From the NCBI GenBank assembly GCA_045106985.1, contig JBGCFQ010000002.1, positions 1 to 64,000 of the forward strand: a DNA stretch of 64,000 nt, read 5' to 3'. The position numbers were made by a program, and so were the translations under genes. Below are positions 53,575 through 63,079 of the stretch, one piece after another. The number at the start of each line of letters is the position of its first letter. Position 1 is the stretch's first letter. Source of the DNA: JAUIET01 sp045106985. Lineage in GTDB: Bacteria > Pseudomonadota > Gammaproteobacteria > Pseudomonadales > JAUIET01. A model generated the notes under the pieces. That model saw only the letters and a program-made list of their open reading frames with translations, had not been told where the DNA came from and made no database searches.

Positions 53575-54684
53575 CTAAAAAGGCGCTCGCGGGTAGGACC
53601 CTAACAACTTCACCATCACTGAATGCTCTTCCAGTTCGGGAAGGATTTTAGCGATTTTAGGGTCAGTCTGGTGTCCTTCAAACTCGATAAAAAACAGATA
53701 AGCCCATGTTTCCGACGGTGAGGGTCTGGTATCAATTCGAGTGAGCATAATTCCCTCACGGTCAAACGGTTCCAGCAACTTGAATAGAGCGCCAGGCTTG
53801 TTACGCGTAGCCACAATGACAGACGTCTTATCATCGCCACTCGGAGGGACATCCTTGCTGGCCAGCACCAAAAAACGTGTTGTGTTATCCGATAAATCCT
53901 CTATGTTCGAAGCGACACAATGCAATCCGTAAAGTTCTGCGGCCATCGAACTGGCTATCGCCGCAACACTAGGGTCACTGGCTGCCATTTGTGCCGCAGT
54001 CGCGTTGCTGCTCACGGCTTCTTGCTCCAAGTGAGGCCAATGGGTGGATAACCAAGTTTGGCATTGAGCCAACGCTTGCTGGTGACCGCAAACAGTTTTT
54101 AAGGCTGACACATTCGAGCCTGATGCAATAAGAAGTTGATGGTGAATACGAAGCTCTACTTCACCACAAATCTTTAATCTCGACTTAGCAAAGCTGTCGA
54201 GAGTATGCGTCACCATGCCTTCGGTAGAATTCTCAACCGGCACCACCCCGTATTTAGAATGGCCATCCTCTACTTGAGAAAATACCGAAGAAATAGAGGG
54301 GTATGCTAATACAACTGCCGATTGACCAAAGTGTTTCAGTGCGGCTTGATGTGTGTACGTTCCTTCTGGTCCGAAGTACGCAACCTCTGTTGGCTTCTCT
54401 AATGCCAAACACGCTGAAATTATCTCACGAAAGATATGCGCCATCACCGCGTCGGCCAATGGGCCTTCATTGCGCTCCATCACCCTACCTAACACCTGAG
54501 CCTCTCGCTCCGGTCGATAGAATTCGACCTCAGACTCGCTGCCACCTTGGGCCAACAGCTCTCCCAACTTTACAGCCGCCACTTGCTCTGCAATCTCAGC
54601 TCGCTCGGATATCAGCGTTTGCAGTCGCTGATCCAAGGCATCAATTTTTACTCGCAGCGCAGCTAAATCGTCATTGCTTGCCAT
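53575..54684 (-). CDS. pheA: Bifunctional chorismate mutase / prephenate dehydratase
   Basis: This enzyme makes phenylpyruvate from chorismate. It has an N-terminal AroQ mutase domain (about 1-85), a dehydratase domain from AYFGPEGTYTHQAALKHFG to STTR-like NTTRFLVLA, and a C-terminal ACT domain (KPGALFKLLEPF). The usual ESRP phenylalanine-binding motif reads DTRP here. I chose the ATG at 54684, which aligns with MSEADQLKALR-type homologues; a TTG at 54717 and an ATG at 54693 are possible. It begins about 50 bases after serC. Confidence 0.94.
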   Translation of the reverse strand: MASNDDLAALRVKIDALDQRLQTLISERAEIAEQVAAVKLGELLAQGGSESEVEFYRPEREAQVLGRVMERNEGPLADAVMAHIFREIISACLALEKPTEVAYFGPEGTYTHQAALKHFGQSAVVLAYPSISSVFSQVEDGHSKYGVVPVENSTEGMVTHTLDSFAKSRLKICGEVELRIHHQLLIASGSNVSALKTVCGHQQALAQCQTWLSTHWPHLEQEAVSSNATAAQMAASDPSVAAIASSMAAELYGLHCVASNIEDLSDNTTRFLVLASKDVPPSGDDKTSVIVATRNKPGALFKLLEPFDREGIMLTRIDTRPSPSETWAYLFFIEFEGHQTDPKIAKILPELEEHSVMVKLLGSYPRAPF

Positions 54685-54732
54685 ATTACCCATTCCAGCA
54701 TCTATTCCAGCACTCAACCAATCCCGATTAAA

Positions 54733-55812
54733 TCAGGCGTGGTCGCGCTCGAAGTCCTGCATAAAATTAATTAATGCTGCTACTGCCTCTTCACTTACCG
54801 CATTATAAATACTTGCTCGCATGCCGCCGACCGACCTATGCCCTTTTAAGTTAAGAAGACCACGCTCTTCAGCAAGACTGAGAAATAGCTTGTCTAACTC
54901 AGCATTGGCCAAGGTGAAAGGAACATTCATAAAGGATCTGCAATCAAGATCGACTGGGTTGCTGTAAAAACCACTTTCATCTATCGCAGCGTATAAGGCC
55001 CCAGCCTTGCGCTTGTTGCGCTCAGCCTGCGCTTCCAAGCCACCGCCGCGCTTCAACCAATCGAATACCAAGCCTGCAAGATACCAAGTATAAGTAGGCG
55101 GCGTGTTGACCATGGATTCACCATCAGAAATAACCTGGTAGTCTAGCAACGATGGAATACTCTTTTGCGCGCGCCCCAGCAACTCTTTGCGAACTATCAC
55201 TATCGCCAAACCCGCGGGGCCAATGTTTTTCTGCGCGCCCGCGTAAATCAGACCAAACTTGGAGACGTCAATAGGTCGAGACAGAATTGTTGATGACATG
55301 TCTGCCACGATGGGAGTGTTGACTTCAGGCACGAAGTGAAATTCAACGCCACCAATTGTTTCATTGGGTGTGTAATGAAAATACGCCGCATTATCGTTCA
55401 GCTGCCAATTTTCAGCGGCAGGAATTGAAGAGAAGTTGCTTTGTTCAGAACTGGCGACCACGTTAACTTTGGTGTAACGACTTGCTTCTTTTATCGCTTT
55501 TTTTGACCATTGACCAGTGTTCATATAGTCAGCCGATTCAGCGCCAGCCAACAGATTCATTGGCACCGCAGAAAACTGCGTGGTCGCCCCGCCCTGCATA
55601 AAAAGAACTGCATAGTCATCGCTAATAGTAAGCAGCTCACGAAGGTCAGCTTCAGCTTGCTCGGCAATAGCAACATATTCGGCGCTACGATGGCTCATTT
55701 CCATCACAGAAAGACCGCGACCTTGCCAATCTAGCATGTCGCCCTGCGCTTTTAATAAGACCTCTTCCGGAATTGCCGCTGGCCCCGCGCAGAAATTAAA
55801 TTTCCTACCCAT
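54733..55812 (-). CDS. serC: Phosphoserine aminotransferase
   Basis: SerC is a PLP enzyme of serine and pyridoxine synthesis. From the ATG at 55812 it has 359 residues, starting GRKFNFCAGPAAIPEEVL. The PLP lysine is in YAGAQKNIGPAGL, and the substrate region is HRSVGGMRASIYNA. The open frame extends six codons to a TTG without support. It lies between gyrA and pheA, the standard Pseudomonas order. Confidence 0.96.
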   Translation of the reverse strand: MGRKFNFCAGPAAIPEEVLLKAQGDMLDWQGRGLSVMEMSHRSAEYVAIAEQAEADLRELLTISDDYAVLFMQGGATTQFSAVPMNLLAGAESADYMNTGQWSKKAIKEASRYTKVNVVASSEQSNFSSIPAAENWQLNDNAAYFHYTPNETIGGVEFHFVPEVNTPIVADMSSTILSRPIDVSKFGLIYAGAQKNIGPAGLAIVIVRKELLGRAQKSIPSLLDYQVISDGESMVNTPPTYTWYLAGLVFDWLKRGGGLEAQAERNKRKAGALYAAIDESGFYSNPVDLDCRSFMNVPFTLANAELDKLFLSLAEERGLLNLKGHRSVGGMRASIYNAVSEEAVAALINFMQDFERDHA

Positions 55813-55901
55813 ACTAAAAAATACTCTCAACGTACTCTGGTTACAAAACTATCGAATGTGCCAACAACGGTGTATCGCGGCCTTCTATTTCACTGTTTTT
55901 G

Positions 55902-58496
55902 TTACTCTGGCTCGACTCCCGAAGCCGCATCACCTTCGCCTGCATTTTCAGCATCTTCATCGTCATAGCGCTCTTCAACGCGCGCAACACCTACGATGTG
56001 TTCTCCCTCTTTTACTTTGATCAAACGAACACCTTGTGTATTTCGTCCTTGAATCGATACCTCGCCAGTTCGAGTACGCACTAACATACCCTGATCACTG
56101 ATCAACATCATCTCATCAGTTTCGACAACCTGTATGGCACCAACAATTTTGCCGTTACGCGCGCTGGGCTGAATTCCAATGACGCCCTGTCCACCACGTC
56201 CGATCGTGGAAAACTCGGATACATTCGTACGCTTTCCATAACCATTAATACTGACGCACAGAATTTGAGCCTCGTCATTAGGCACGATCAGAGAAATGAT
56301 CTTGTTTTCATCTTTTATCTTCATACCTCTAACGCCACGCGCCGTGCGTCCCATAGGACGCACATCTTCCTCCGCAAAACGAATAACTTTGCCAGAGTCG
56401 CTGGCAAGCATGATATCTGAACTGCCTGTGGTGATGGCTGTACCAACTAAATGATCGCCATCGTCCAACTCAATTGCGCGCAAACCAACACTTCTTTGGC
56501 GTGCAAAATTAGTCAGTGCGGTCTTTTTCACCACGCCGTTTGAGGTCGCCATAAAGACGTAATGATCTTCTGTGTATTCGTTCACAGGAAGTATCGATGT
56601 AATACGCTCATCTGCATCTAGCGGCAATAAATTCACCATCGGTCGCCCGCGTGCTGCGCGGCTCCCTAAAGGAATATGAAAAACTTTCAGCCAGTAAACT
56701 TTACCCAAATTGCTGAAACACAAGATCGTATCGTGAGTGTTGGCTATTAATAGATGCTCTACAAAGTCCTCATCTTTCACTGCTGTCGCTGTTTTACCGG
56801 TGCCACCACGTCGTTGGGCCTGATAGGTCTCCAAAGACTGAGTTTTGGCGTAGCCAAGATGAGAAAGCGTCACTACGCGATCTTCTTCGGCTATCAGGTC
56901 TTCATCAGTAAGATCATGAGGAGACTCGGTAATCTCAGTTCGGCGCTCATCGCCATAATCGTTGAGCACTTGCTCTAACTCTTCGCGAATAACAGCCATC
57001 AGGCGATCAGCGTCACCCAATATAAGTATGTAACCGCCAATTTCTTCCAGCTTTTCACCGTATTCCTGCAGCAGCTTCTCAGTTTCCATTCCAGTAAGGC
57101 GATGCAAACGTAAATCCAGAATTGCTTGCGCTTGCGGCTCTGACAAATAGTACTCGCCGTCATGCATGCCTAAGTTGGCAGCTAAATCATCTGGGCGCGA
57201 ACTCTGATCGCCTGTGCGCTCCAGCATAGCGTGTACTGAGGCACCCGGTGGCCAGGGCTGAGCTAGCAACTTAGCTCTTGCTTCTGCTGAGGTTGGTGAC
57301 GCTTTAATCAAGGCTATCACCGGGTCAATGTTTGCAAGTGCAACGGCCCAGCCTTCAAGCAAATGAGCTCGCTCACGCGCTTTGCGCAGCAAATAGATGG
57401 TTCGGCGGGTAACAACCTCACGACGATGACGAATAAAGGCATCGAGCATCTCTTTAAGATTAAGAAGCTTCGGCTGGCCGTTAACTAAGGCGACAGTATT
57501 GATACCGAATACGGTCTGCAGCTGGGTTTGTGAATACAAATTATTCAGGATGACGTCGCCAGATTCGCCTCTTCTTAGCTCAATAACAACGCGCAAGCCA
57601 TCCTTATCCGATTCGTCGCGTAGCTCACTAATGCCCTCGAGCTTTTTCTCTTTTACCAGCTCCGCTATTTTTTCTATCAACCGCGCTTTATTCAGCTGGT
57701 AAGGAATCTCGGTAACAATAATGGTTTCACGGCTGGTTTTTGCGTTGACCTCAACGTGAGCTTTTGCACGAACGTATATTCGACCGCGCCCCGTTTTGTA
57801 GGCTGAAACAATACCTGCCCTACCGTTAATGATCGCCCCCGTTGGGAAATCCGGGCCCGGCAATACTTGCATCAATTCGTCGATTGTTACATCGGGGTTA
57901 TCCATTACAGCAAGGCAGGCTGCGATCACTTCGTTTAGGTTGTGTGGGGGTATGTTGGTAGCCATACCAACCGCAATACCAGAAGAACCGTTGATAAGCA
58001 GATTGGGAACTCGCGTTGGTAGAACTTCCGGAATCTGTTCTGTACCATCGTAGTTGGGCACAAAATCAACTGTTTCCTTGTCCAGGTCAGCAAGCAAATC
58101 ATGTGCGATCTTTCGCATCCGAATTTCGGTATAGCGCATTGCCGCCGCCGAATCACCATCCATGGAACCGAAGTTACCTTGACCATCAACCAACATGTAT
58201 CGCAGAGAGAACGGTTGAGCCATACGAACAATGGTGTCATAGACAGCGCTATCTCCATGTGGATGATATTTACCAATAACATCACCAACAATTCGCGCTG
58301 ACTTTTTATAGGGCTTGTTCCAATCGTTACTCAATACATTCATGGCAAAAAGCACGCGTCGATGCACTGGCTTCAGGCCGTCTCTTACATCGGGCAACGC
58401 GCGACCTACGATCACGCTCATTGCGTAATCCAGGTACGACTGTTTAAGCTCGTCCTCTATGTTTACTGGAACAACTTCTTTCGCTAACTCAGCCAT
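55902..58496 (-). CDS. gyrA: DNA gyrase subunit A
   Basis: This 864-residue subunit cuts and rejoins DNA. The catalytic Tyr is in AAMRYTEIRM, and the quinolone region reads HPHGDSAVYDTIVRMAQ, with the sensitive-type Ser and Asp both present. The C-terminal domain has the six beta-pinwheel blades including the GQGVIGI-type box (GRGGQGVIGI), and an acidic tail. Start MAELAKEVVPVNIEDELKQSYLDYAMSVI is typical. It is the first gene of the gyrA-serC-pheA-tyrA-aroA run. Confidence 0.98.
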   Translation of the reverse strand: MAELAKEVVPVNIEDELKQSYLDYAMSVIVGRALPDVRDGLKPVHRRVLFAMNVLSNDWNKPYKKSARIVGDVIGKYHPHGDSAVYDTIVRMAQPFSLRYMLVDGQGNFGSMDGDSAAAMRYTEIRMRKIAHDLLADLDKETVDFVPNYDGTEQIPEVLPTRVPNLLINGSSGIAVGMATNIPPHNLNEVIAACLAVMDNPDVTIDELMQVLPGPDFPTGAIINGRAGIVSAYKTGRGRIYVRAKAHVEVNAKTSRETIIVTEIPYQLNKARLIEKIAELVKEKKLEGISELRDESDKDGLRVVIELRRGESGDVILNNLYSQTQLQTVFGINTVALVNGQPKLLNLKEMLDAFIRHRREVVTRRTIYLLRKARERAHLLEGWAVALANIDPVIALIKASPTSAEARAKLLAQPWPPGASVHAMLERTGDQSSRPDDLAANLGMHDGEYYLSEPQAQAILDLRLHRLTGMETEKLLQEYGEKLEEIGGYILILGDADRLMAVIREELEQVLNDYGDERRTEITESPHDLTDEDLIAEEDRVVTLSHLGYAKTQSLETYQAQRRGGTGKTATAVKDEDFVEHLLIANTHDTILCFSNLGKVYWLKVFHIPLGSRAARGRPMVNLLPLDADERITSILPVNEYTEDHYVFMATSNGVVKKTALTNFARQRSVGLRAIELDDGDHLVGTAITTGSSDIMLASDSGKVIRFAEEDVRPMGRTARGVRGMKIKDENKIISLIVPNDEAQILCVSINGYGKRTNVSEFSTIGRGGQGVIGIQPSARNGKIVGAIQVVETDEMMLISDQGMLVRTRTGEVSIQGRNTQGVRLIKVKEGEHIVGVARVEERYDDEDAENAGEGDAASGVEPE

Positions 58497-58714
58497 GGAC
58501 GACAGGATTTCCTTTATTTCAAATCGCCTAATAGGCGACTAGCAGGTAACAAGGCGAAGCATTCAGCGGCACATTTGCGGCGCAGAATTACCTTGAACGT
58601 AAACCGAGAATTGTACCACACTACGCCTCAGTAATGCTGGCACTACAAGACGTAAAAAGACGCTTATACATGCGCCTTCAGCCAGAAGCCTAGAGACGTG
58701 AATACGGGTATACT

Positions 58715-60094
58715 ATGGCCCTTTCCCAGCGCTCAACAGCAAGCACTTTAGCGATCATGCAAGCCACCGATTCCCCGAATATTCGCCAAGTTGACCTGCT
58801 GGTTCACGCCAGCTGGATACTCAGCGTAGACGCAAACAATACTGTGCACAAAGACGCCAGCCTGGCAGTAAACGGCTCAGAAATCGTTGGTATCTGCAGT
58901 CAGCAGCAGTCCTCGATACTTTTTGCTGCTAAACAAACCATAGATTTAAACGGCCAGCTACTGTGTCCTGGATTTGTGAATGCTCACGGGCACTCAGCGA
59001 TGACTCTTTTACGCGGCTTCGCTGACGACCTGCCATTAATGGATTGGCTAGAAAACCACATTTGGCCAGCCGAGGGCCAGTTTGTTGACGCTGAATTTGT
59101 TGAAGACGGCTCGAAATTGGCTATTGCCGAAATGTTGTTGGGCGGCACGACCTGTTTCACTGACATGTATTTTTTCCCTAACATCACTGCGAAGCTCGCA
59201 CACCAGTATGGGATACGCAGCCAAATCGCGTTTCCGGTGCTGGAGATGGAAACCAGCTGGGCCAGTAGCCTCGATGAATACATAGAAAAAGGGCTGCAGT
59301 TGGCAGACGAATATAAGCACAATAGTTTTGTTGACGTCTGCTTCGGTCCTCATGCCCCTTACACGGTAAGTCGCACGGGGCTGGAAACCGTAGCGATGCT
59401 TGCCAATGAAACCGACGCCGCTGTGCACATCCACTTACACGAAACAGCTACCGAAGTGGACAATTTCATTGCGGAACGCGGCCAGCGGCCATTAGCGATG
59501 TTAAATGAGATTGGCTTAGCCTCACCGCGCTTGCAGTGCGCGCATATGTGCCATTCAAATGATGAGGACCTACAAATACTGGCCGATACAGGAGCGCATG
59601 TGGTGCACTGTGTTCGGTCAAACCTAAAGCTGGCTAGCGGCTTCACGCCTATCCACTCGATGCTGGACGCTGGGATCAATGTTGCTTTGGGCACGGATGG
59701 TGCTGCAAGCAACAACAGCCTTGATATGATTGCAGAACTCAATATTAGCGCAATACTAGCCAAAGCCGTGAGCGGTCGAGCAGACGCGGTATCCGCCGAT
59801 CAAAGCCTGAGAAACGCAACTATTAACGGCGCTAAGGCTATAGGCAGAGATAAAGAGATTGGTAGCTTGGAGATAGGCAAGCAAGCCGATTTTTTCGCTC
59901 TCGACGTTTCCACCCTTGATTGCTGGCCTATGTATGAACCAGTCTCTCACTTGGCGTATTCAGCAAATCGGCAACAGATAAGCAATGTATGGAGCGCAGG
60001 TAAGCAACGCGTGCGCAATCGGGCCCTCACCGAAATAGACACCCAGGAATTGAAAACCAAAGCTGAGCGTTGGCGAGAAAGAATACAAGCATGA
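58715..60094 (+). CDS. mtaD: Amidohydrolase, 5-methylthioadenosine/S-adenosylhomocysteine deaminase type
   Basis: This 459-residue TRZ/ATZ-family enzyme deaminates S-adenosylhomocysteine or methylthioadenosine in characterised relatives. Metal ligands are in NAHGHSAMTLLRG, HIHLHETATEV and GTDGAASNN; the block PLMDWLENHIWPAE is typical of this subgroup. The Met at residue 15 is an alternative start that matches homologues better. The stop overlaps the ubiG start. The order with ubiG-mupP-yciK, facing away from gyrA, matches Pseudomonas, where the homologous gene has this place. Confidence 0.9.
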   Translation: MALSQRSTASTLAIMQATDSPNIRQVDLLVHASWILSVDANNTVHKDASLAVNGSEIVGICSQQQSSILFAAKQTIDLNGQLLCPGFVNAHGHSAMTLLRGFADDLPLMDWLENHIWPAEGQFVDAEFVEDGSKLAIAEMLLGGTTCFTDMYFFPNITAKLAHQYGIRSQIAFPVLEMETSWASSLDEYIEKGLQLADEYKHNSFVDVCFGPHAPYTVSRTGLETVAMLANETDAAVHIHLHETATEVDNFIAERGQRPLAMLNEIGLASPRLQCAHMCHSNDEDLQILADTGAHVVHCVRSNLKLASGFTPIHSMLDAGINVALGTDGAASNNSLDMIAELNISAILAKAVSGRADAVSADQSLRNATINGAKAIGRDKEIGSLEIGKQADFFALDVSTLDCWPMYEPVSHLAYSANRQQISNVWSAGKQRVRNRALTEIDTQELKTKAERWRERIQA

Positions 60095-60807
60095 CTAATA
60101 CAATCTCAAACGAATTGAATCTAGACCCTGATGAGCTGCACAAATTTGAACAGCTAGCCTCTAGGTGGTGGGATCAAAATAGCGAATTTAAGCCCTTACA
60201 TGACATCAACCCACTAAGAGTTGGATACATAAATGAGCGCTGCGAACTCGACGGCGCGCGCGTTCTGGACATAGGCTGCGGAGGCGGCATTCTAGCGGAA
60301 GGCTTAGCAAAAAAAGGGGCGCAGGTAACTGCAATAGACATGGCCAAAGGCTCGCTGTCAGTAGCTAAATTGCACCTACTGGAATCTGGCTTGGATATTG
60401 ACTACCTGCACTCTACAGCAGAGCAATTGGCGGCTAAAGAGGCCGAAAAATACGATGTGGTCTGCTGCCTTGAAATGCTGGAACACGTACCTGACCCTTC
60501 TTCTGTTATATCAAGCTGCAAGCAATTGCTAAAGCCAGGTGGCCAACTATTCCTGTCTACGATCAATCGCAACCCAAAGGCTTATGCCTTGGCTATTGTT
60601 GGCGCTGAATATGTCCTTCAAATGCTAAAAAAGGGCACTCACGACTACAAGAAATTCATTCGTCCTTCCGAACTTGCGTCATGGGCTAGGAAAGTAGGAT
60701 TGGATTTACACGACGTGACGGGTATGACCTATAACCCCATCACCAAGAAGTACAGCTTAGGCAGAGATGTTGACGTTAATTACCTGATGCATTTAAGTCG
60801 TGCATAA
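60091..60807 (+). CDS. ubiG: Ubiquinone biosynthesis O-methyltransferase
   Basis: UbiG methylates both hydroxyls in ubiquinone synthesis. The 238-residue protein has the N-terminal HKFEQLASRWWD block, the SAM-binding VLDIGCGGGILAEGLA, and EMLEHVPDPSSV. I chose the ATG at 60091, which overlaps the deaminase stop by four bases; the frame is open seven codons further. The stop overlaps the next start by one base, so the set is tightly coupled. Confidence 0.96.
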   Translation: MTNTISNELNLDPDELHKFEQLASRWWDQNSEFKPLHDINPLRVGYINERCELDGARVLDIGCGGGILAEGLAKKGAQVTAIDMAKGSLSVAKLHLLESGLDIDYLHSTAEQLAAKEAEKYDVVCCLEMLEHVPDPSSVISSCKQLLKPGGQLFLSTINRNPKAYALAIVGAEYVLQMLKKGTHDYKKFIRPSELASWARKVGLDLHDVTGMTYNPITKKYSLGRDVDVNYLMHLSRA

Positions 60808-61505
60808 TGAGTGATTTAGAGCGTACCTTTACAACAGCTGTTCTGTTTGACTTGGACGGCACTCTGCTGGATACCGCCTACGATTTCGTTGCCGTTGTTC
60901 AAGAGCTATGCAAGAGGCACCATATCACTCCGCCACTTGAGAAAGACATTAGAAGTACTGTGTCGGACGGTGCGCGTGCCTTAGTTAGCTTGGCCTTTCA
61001 ACTAGCGGAAGGTGACAATGGGTTCGAAGACCTTCGGCAAGAACTGTTAGATATATACGAACAACAGTTGGGCCATAACACTCTGATATTTAACGGCATC
61101 GAAGACACACTAAAGGTCATTGAGTCACTCGGGATCAGTTGGGGTGTTGTCACAAACAAACCTCGTCGTTTTGCGGAACCGTTAATGCAACACATGAATT
61201 TGCAGCCTGCACTTGGAGTCTTGGTCTGCCCCGACGACGTCGAACATGCTAAACCGCACCCCCAATCTTTACATAAAGCCGCGAGTTTTGTTGGTAGCAG
61301 CTCAGCCAACTGCTTATATGTTGGAGATCATGCTCGCGACATCGAAGCTGGAAAAAATGCAGGGATGCTTACCGTAGCAGCTGCTTATGGTTACGTTTCA
61401 GCGAGAGCGGAGGCGGAAGCCTGGGCCGCCGACTACATAGTAGATTCCGCATATGAGTTAACCAGCATCATTCGCAACTTCCATCAAACCTGTACATCAA
61501 GCTAA
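60807..61505 (+). CDS. mupP: HAD phosphatase, MupP-like (MurNAc-6-phosphate phosphatase)
   Basis: This 232-residue HAD-superfamily enzyme starts with the nucleophile motif FDLDGTLLDTAYDF, and has VVTNKPRRFAEPL (motif II) and VGDHARDIEAGKNAG (motif III/IV). Its place between ubiG and a yciK homologue matches Pseudomonas MupP, which strips phosphate from MurNAc-6P in peptidoglycan recycling. A plain phosphoglycolate phosphatase (gph) is the alternative. Its ATG shares a base with the ubiG stop. Confidence 0.88.
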   Translation: MSDLERTFTTAVLFDLDGTLLDTAYDFVAVVQELCKRHHITPPLEKDIRSTVSDGARALVSLAFQLAEGDNGFEDLRQELLDIYEQQLGHNTLIFNGIEDTLKVIESLGISWGVVTNKPRRFAEPLMQHMNLQPALGVLVCPDDVEHAKPHPQSLHKAASFVGSSSANCLYVGDHARDIEAGKNAGMLTVAAAYGYVSARAEAEAWAADYIVDSAYELTSIIRNFHQTCTSS

Positions 61506-61508
61506 AAA

Positions 61509-62261
61509 ATGACAACGATTTTCAGTTACGACGCTCCCTCAGATTTACTAAAAGATCGAGTGATTCTTGTTACCGGAGCAGGTGGCGGCATAGGACGCGC
61601 GGCAGCAATGGCCTTCGGCTCCTGCGGGGCTGAAGTTATCTTGAGCGGCAGTAACACAGAACGTCTCGAACAAACGTACGACCTAATGCTGGCCGGTGGC
61701 TGCAGGGAACCTACGATATACACCTTCGATCTTCGATGCGTTGACGAGCAACCTTATGTGGAGTTTGCGGATGCGGTGCACAGCGAGTTTGGACACTTGC
61801 ATGGACTTCTGCATAACGCCTCGTTACTGGGAGAAATAAAACCAATAGCTCAGCAAACCTTACAAACATGGCGCGACGTTCAACAAGTCAATGTCAACTC
61901 AGCCTTTATGCTAAGCAAAGCGATGCTACCTGCATTGCAATCTGCGCAAGATGCATCACTGGTTTTCACCTCATCCGGAGTCGGGCGTCGCGGGCGGGCT
62001 TACTGGGGCGCTTATGCCACATCAAAGTTTGCCACTGAGGGCCTGATGCAAGTGCTCGCTGACGAAATGGAAAACACTTCAAATGTTAGAGTGAATAGCG
62101 TTAACCCGGGAGCAACGAACACCGCCATGCGACGCACGGCTTACCCCGGCGAAGTTCCAGAATCGAACCCAACACCCGACGATATTATGCCAATCTATTT
62201 ATATTTGATGGGGACGGCCAGTCTGGGGATTAACGGCCAGGCGCTAAGCGCTCAAGTTTAG
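61509..62261 (+). CDS. yciK: YciK-like short-chain dehydrogenase/reductase
   Basis: This 250-residue classical SDR has the cofactor motif TGAGGGIGRAAAMAFG, the NNAG-like HNASLLGEI, catalytic Ser in TSSGVGRRG, and YWGAYATSKFA with the Tyr-Lys pair. The end NPGATNTAMRRTAYPGE is typical of YciK. The substrate is unknown in the family. It begins three bases after mupP and is convergent with rluB, whose stop is 11 bases away. Confidence 0.92.
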   Translation: MTTIFSYDAPSDLLKDRVILVTGAGGGIGRAAAMAFGSCGAEVILSGSNTERLEQTYDLMLAGGCREPTIYTFDLRCVDEQPYVEFADAVHSEFGHLHGLLHNASLLGEIKPIAQQTLQTWRDVQQVNVNSAFMLSKAMLPALQSAQDASLVFTSSGVGRRGRAYWGAYATSKFATEGLMQVLADEMENTSNVRVNSVNPGATNTAMRRTAYPGEVPESNPTPDDIMPIYLYLMGTASLGINGQALSAQV

Positions 62262-62272
62262 CTTTAGCGATC

Positions 62273-63067
62273 TTAGCGAGAGCGAGGCTTGCGTTTTTTG
62301 GGAGGAGCTTGAATCTCACGAGGCACCTTCAACCGCACTCGCTCATACAACATGCGCGTATCATTTTCATTGAACTCTTTGTGCTGCCCCGCCTTCACCG
62401 AAGACGGGATAACAACGTTACCAAACCGCACTCGTTTCAAACGGCTCACCTGCACACCTTGAGACTCCCAAAGCCTGCGCACTTCCCGGTTTCTACCTTC
62501 CATCAGTGCAACATAAAACCAACGATTCGCGCCGTCCCCTTGGCCTCGACCTTCCTGAATATCAGTAAACTGAGCCATTCCATCCTCTAGCTCAACACCG
62601 CTCTTAAGCCGCTCCAGCATGGCGTCATCAACTTCACCATTAACTCTGACCAAATACTCACGATCAAGACCACTTCGAGGGTGCATTAAGGCATTGGCCA
62701 GCTCGCCATCGGTGGTGAACAACAATAGCCCCGTTGTATTTATATCCAGGCGCCCGATGCTGATCCAACGTTGCCCAGTAAGCTTAGGTAAACGTGAGTA
62801 AACAGTGGGCCGATTTTCAGGGTCTTTACGGGTACACACTTCACCTAATGGCTTATGGTAAAGCAAGACCCTCGGTACAGAGCTCTTCGGAGACGGGACA
62901 ATGTTTCTGCCATCAACTTGCAAGCGATCAGTGTCGCTAACCCTGTCACCCAGTGTTGCGCGTTCACCATTTACTTGTATTCTACCCGCGTCAATCCAGC
63001 GCTCCATCTCTCGCCGGGAACCTAAACCTCTGCGCGCAAGCACCTTCTGTAGCTTTTCATCGATCAA
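62273..63067 (-). CDS. rluB: 23S rRNA pseudouridine(2605) synthase
   Basis: RluB makes pseudouridine at position 2605 of 23S rRNA. The 264-residue protein has an N-terminal S4 RNA-binding domain (EKLQKVLARRGLGSRREMERWI), the catalytic Asp in SIGRLDINTTGLLLFTTDG, and a basic tail (PPKKRKPRSR). The start is a TTG with no better choice in frame; it lies 12 bases after the scpB stop, as is usual for this pair. RluE/RluF assignment is less likely given the neighbour. Confidence 0.92.
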   Translation of the reverse strand: MIDEKLQKVLARRGLGSRREMERWIDAGRIQVNGERATLGDRVSDTDRLQVDGRNIVPSPKSSVPRVLLYHKPLGEVCTRKDPENRPTVYSRLPKLTGQRWISIGRLDINTTGLLLFTTDGELANALMHPRSGLDREYLVRVNGEVDDAMLERLKSGVELEDGMAQFTDIQEGRGQGDGANRWFYVALMEGRNREVRRLWESQGVQVSRLKRVRFGNVVIPSSVKAGQHKEFNENDTRMLYERVRLKVPREIQAPPKKRKPRSR

Positions 63068-63079
63068 AATAGTCAGTGC

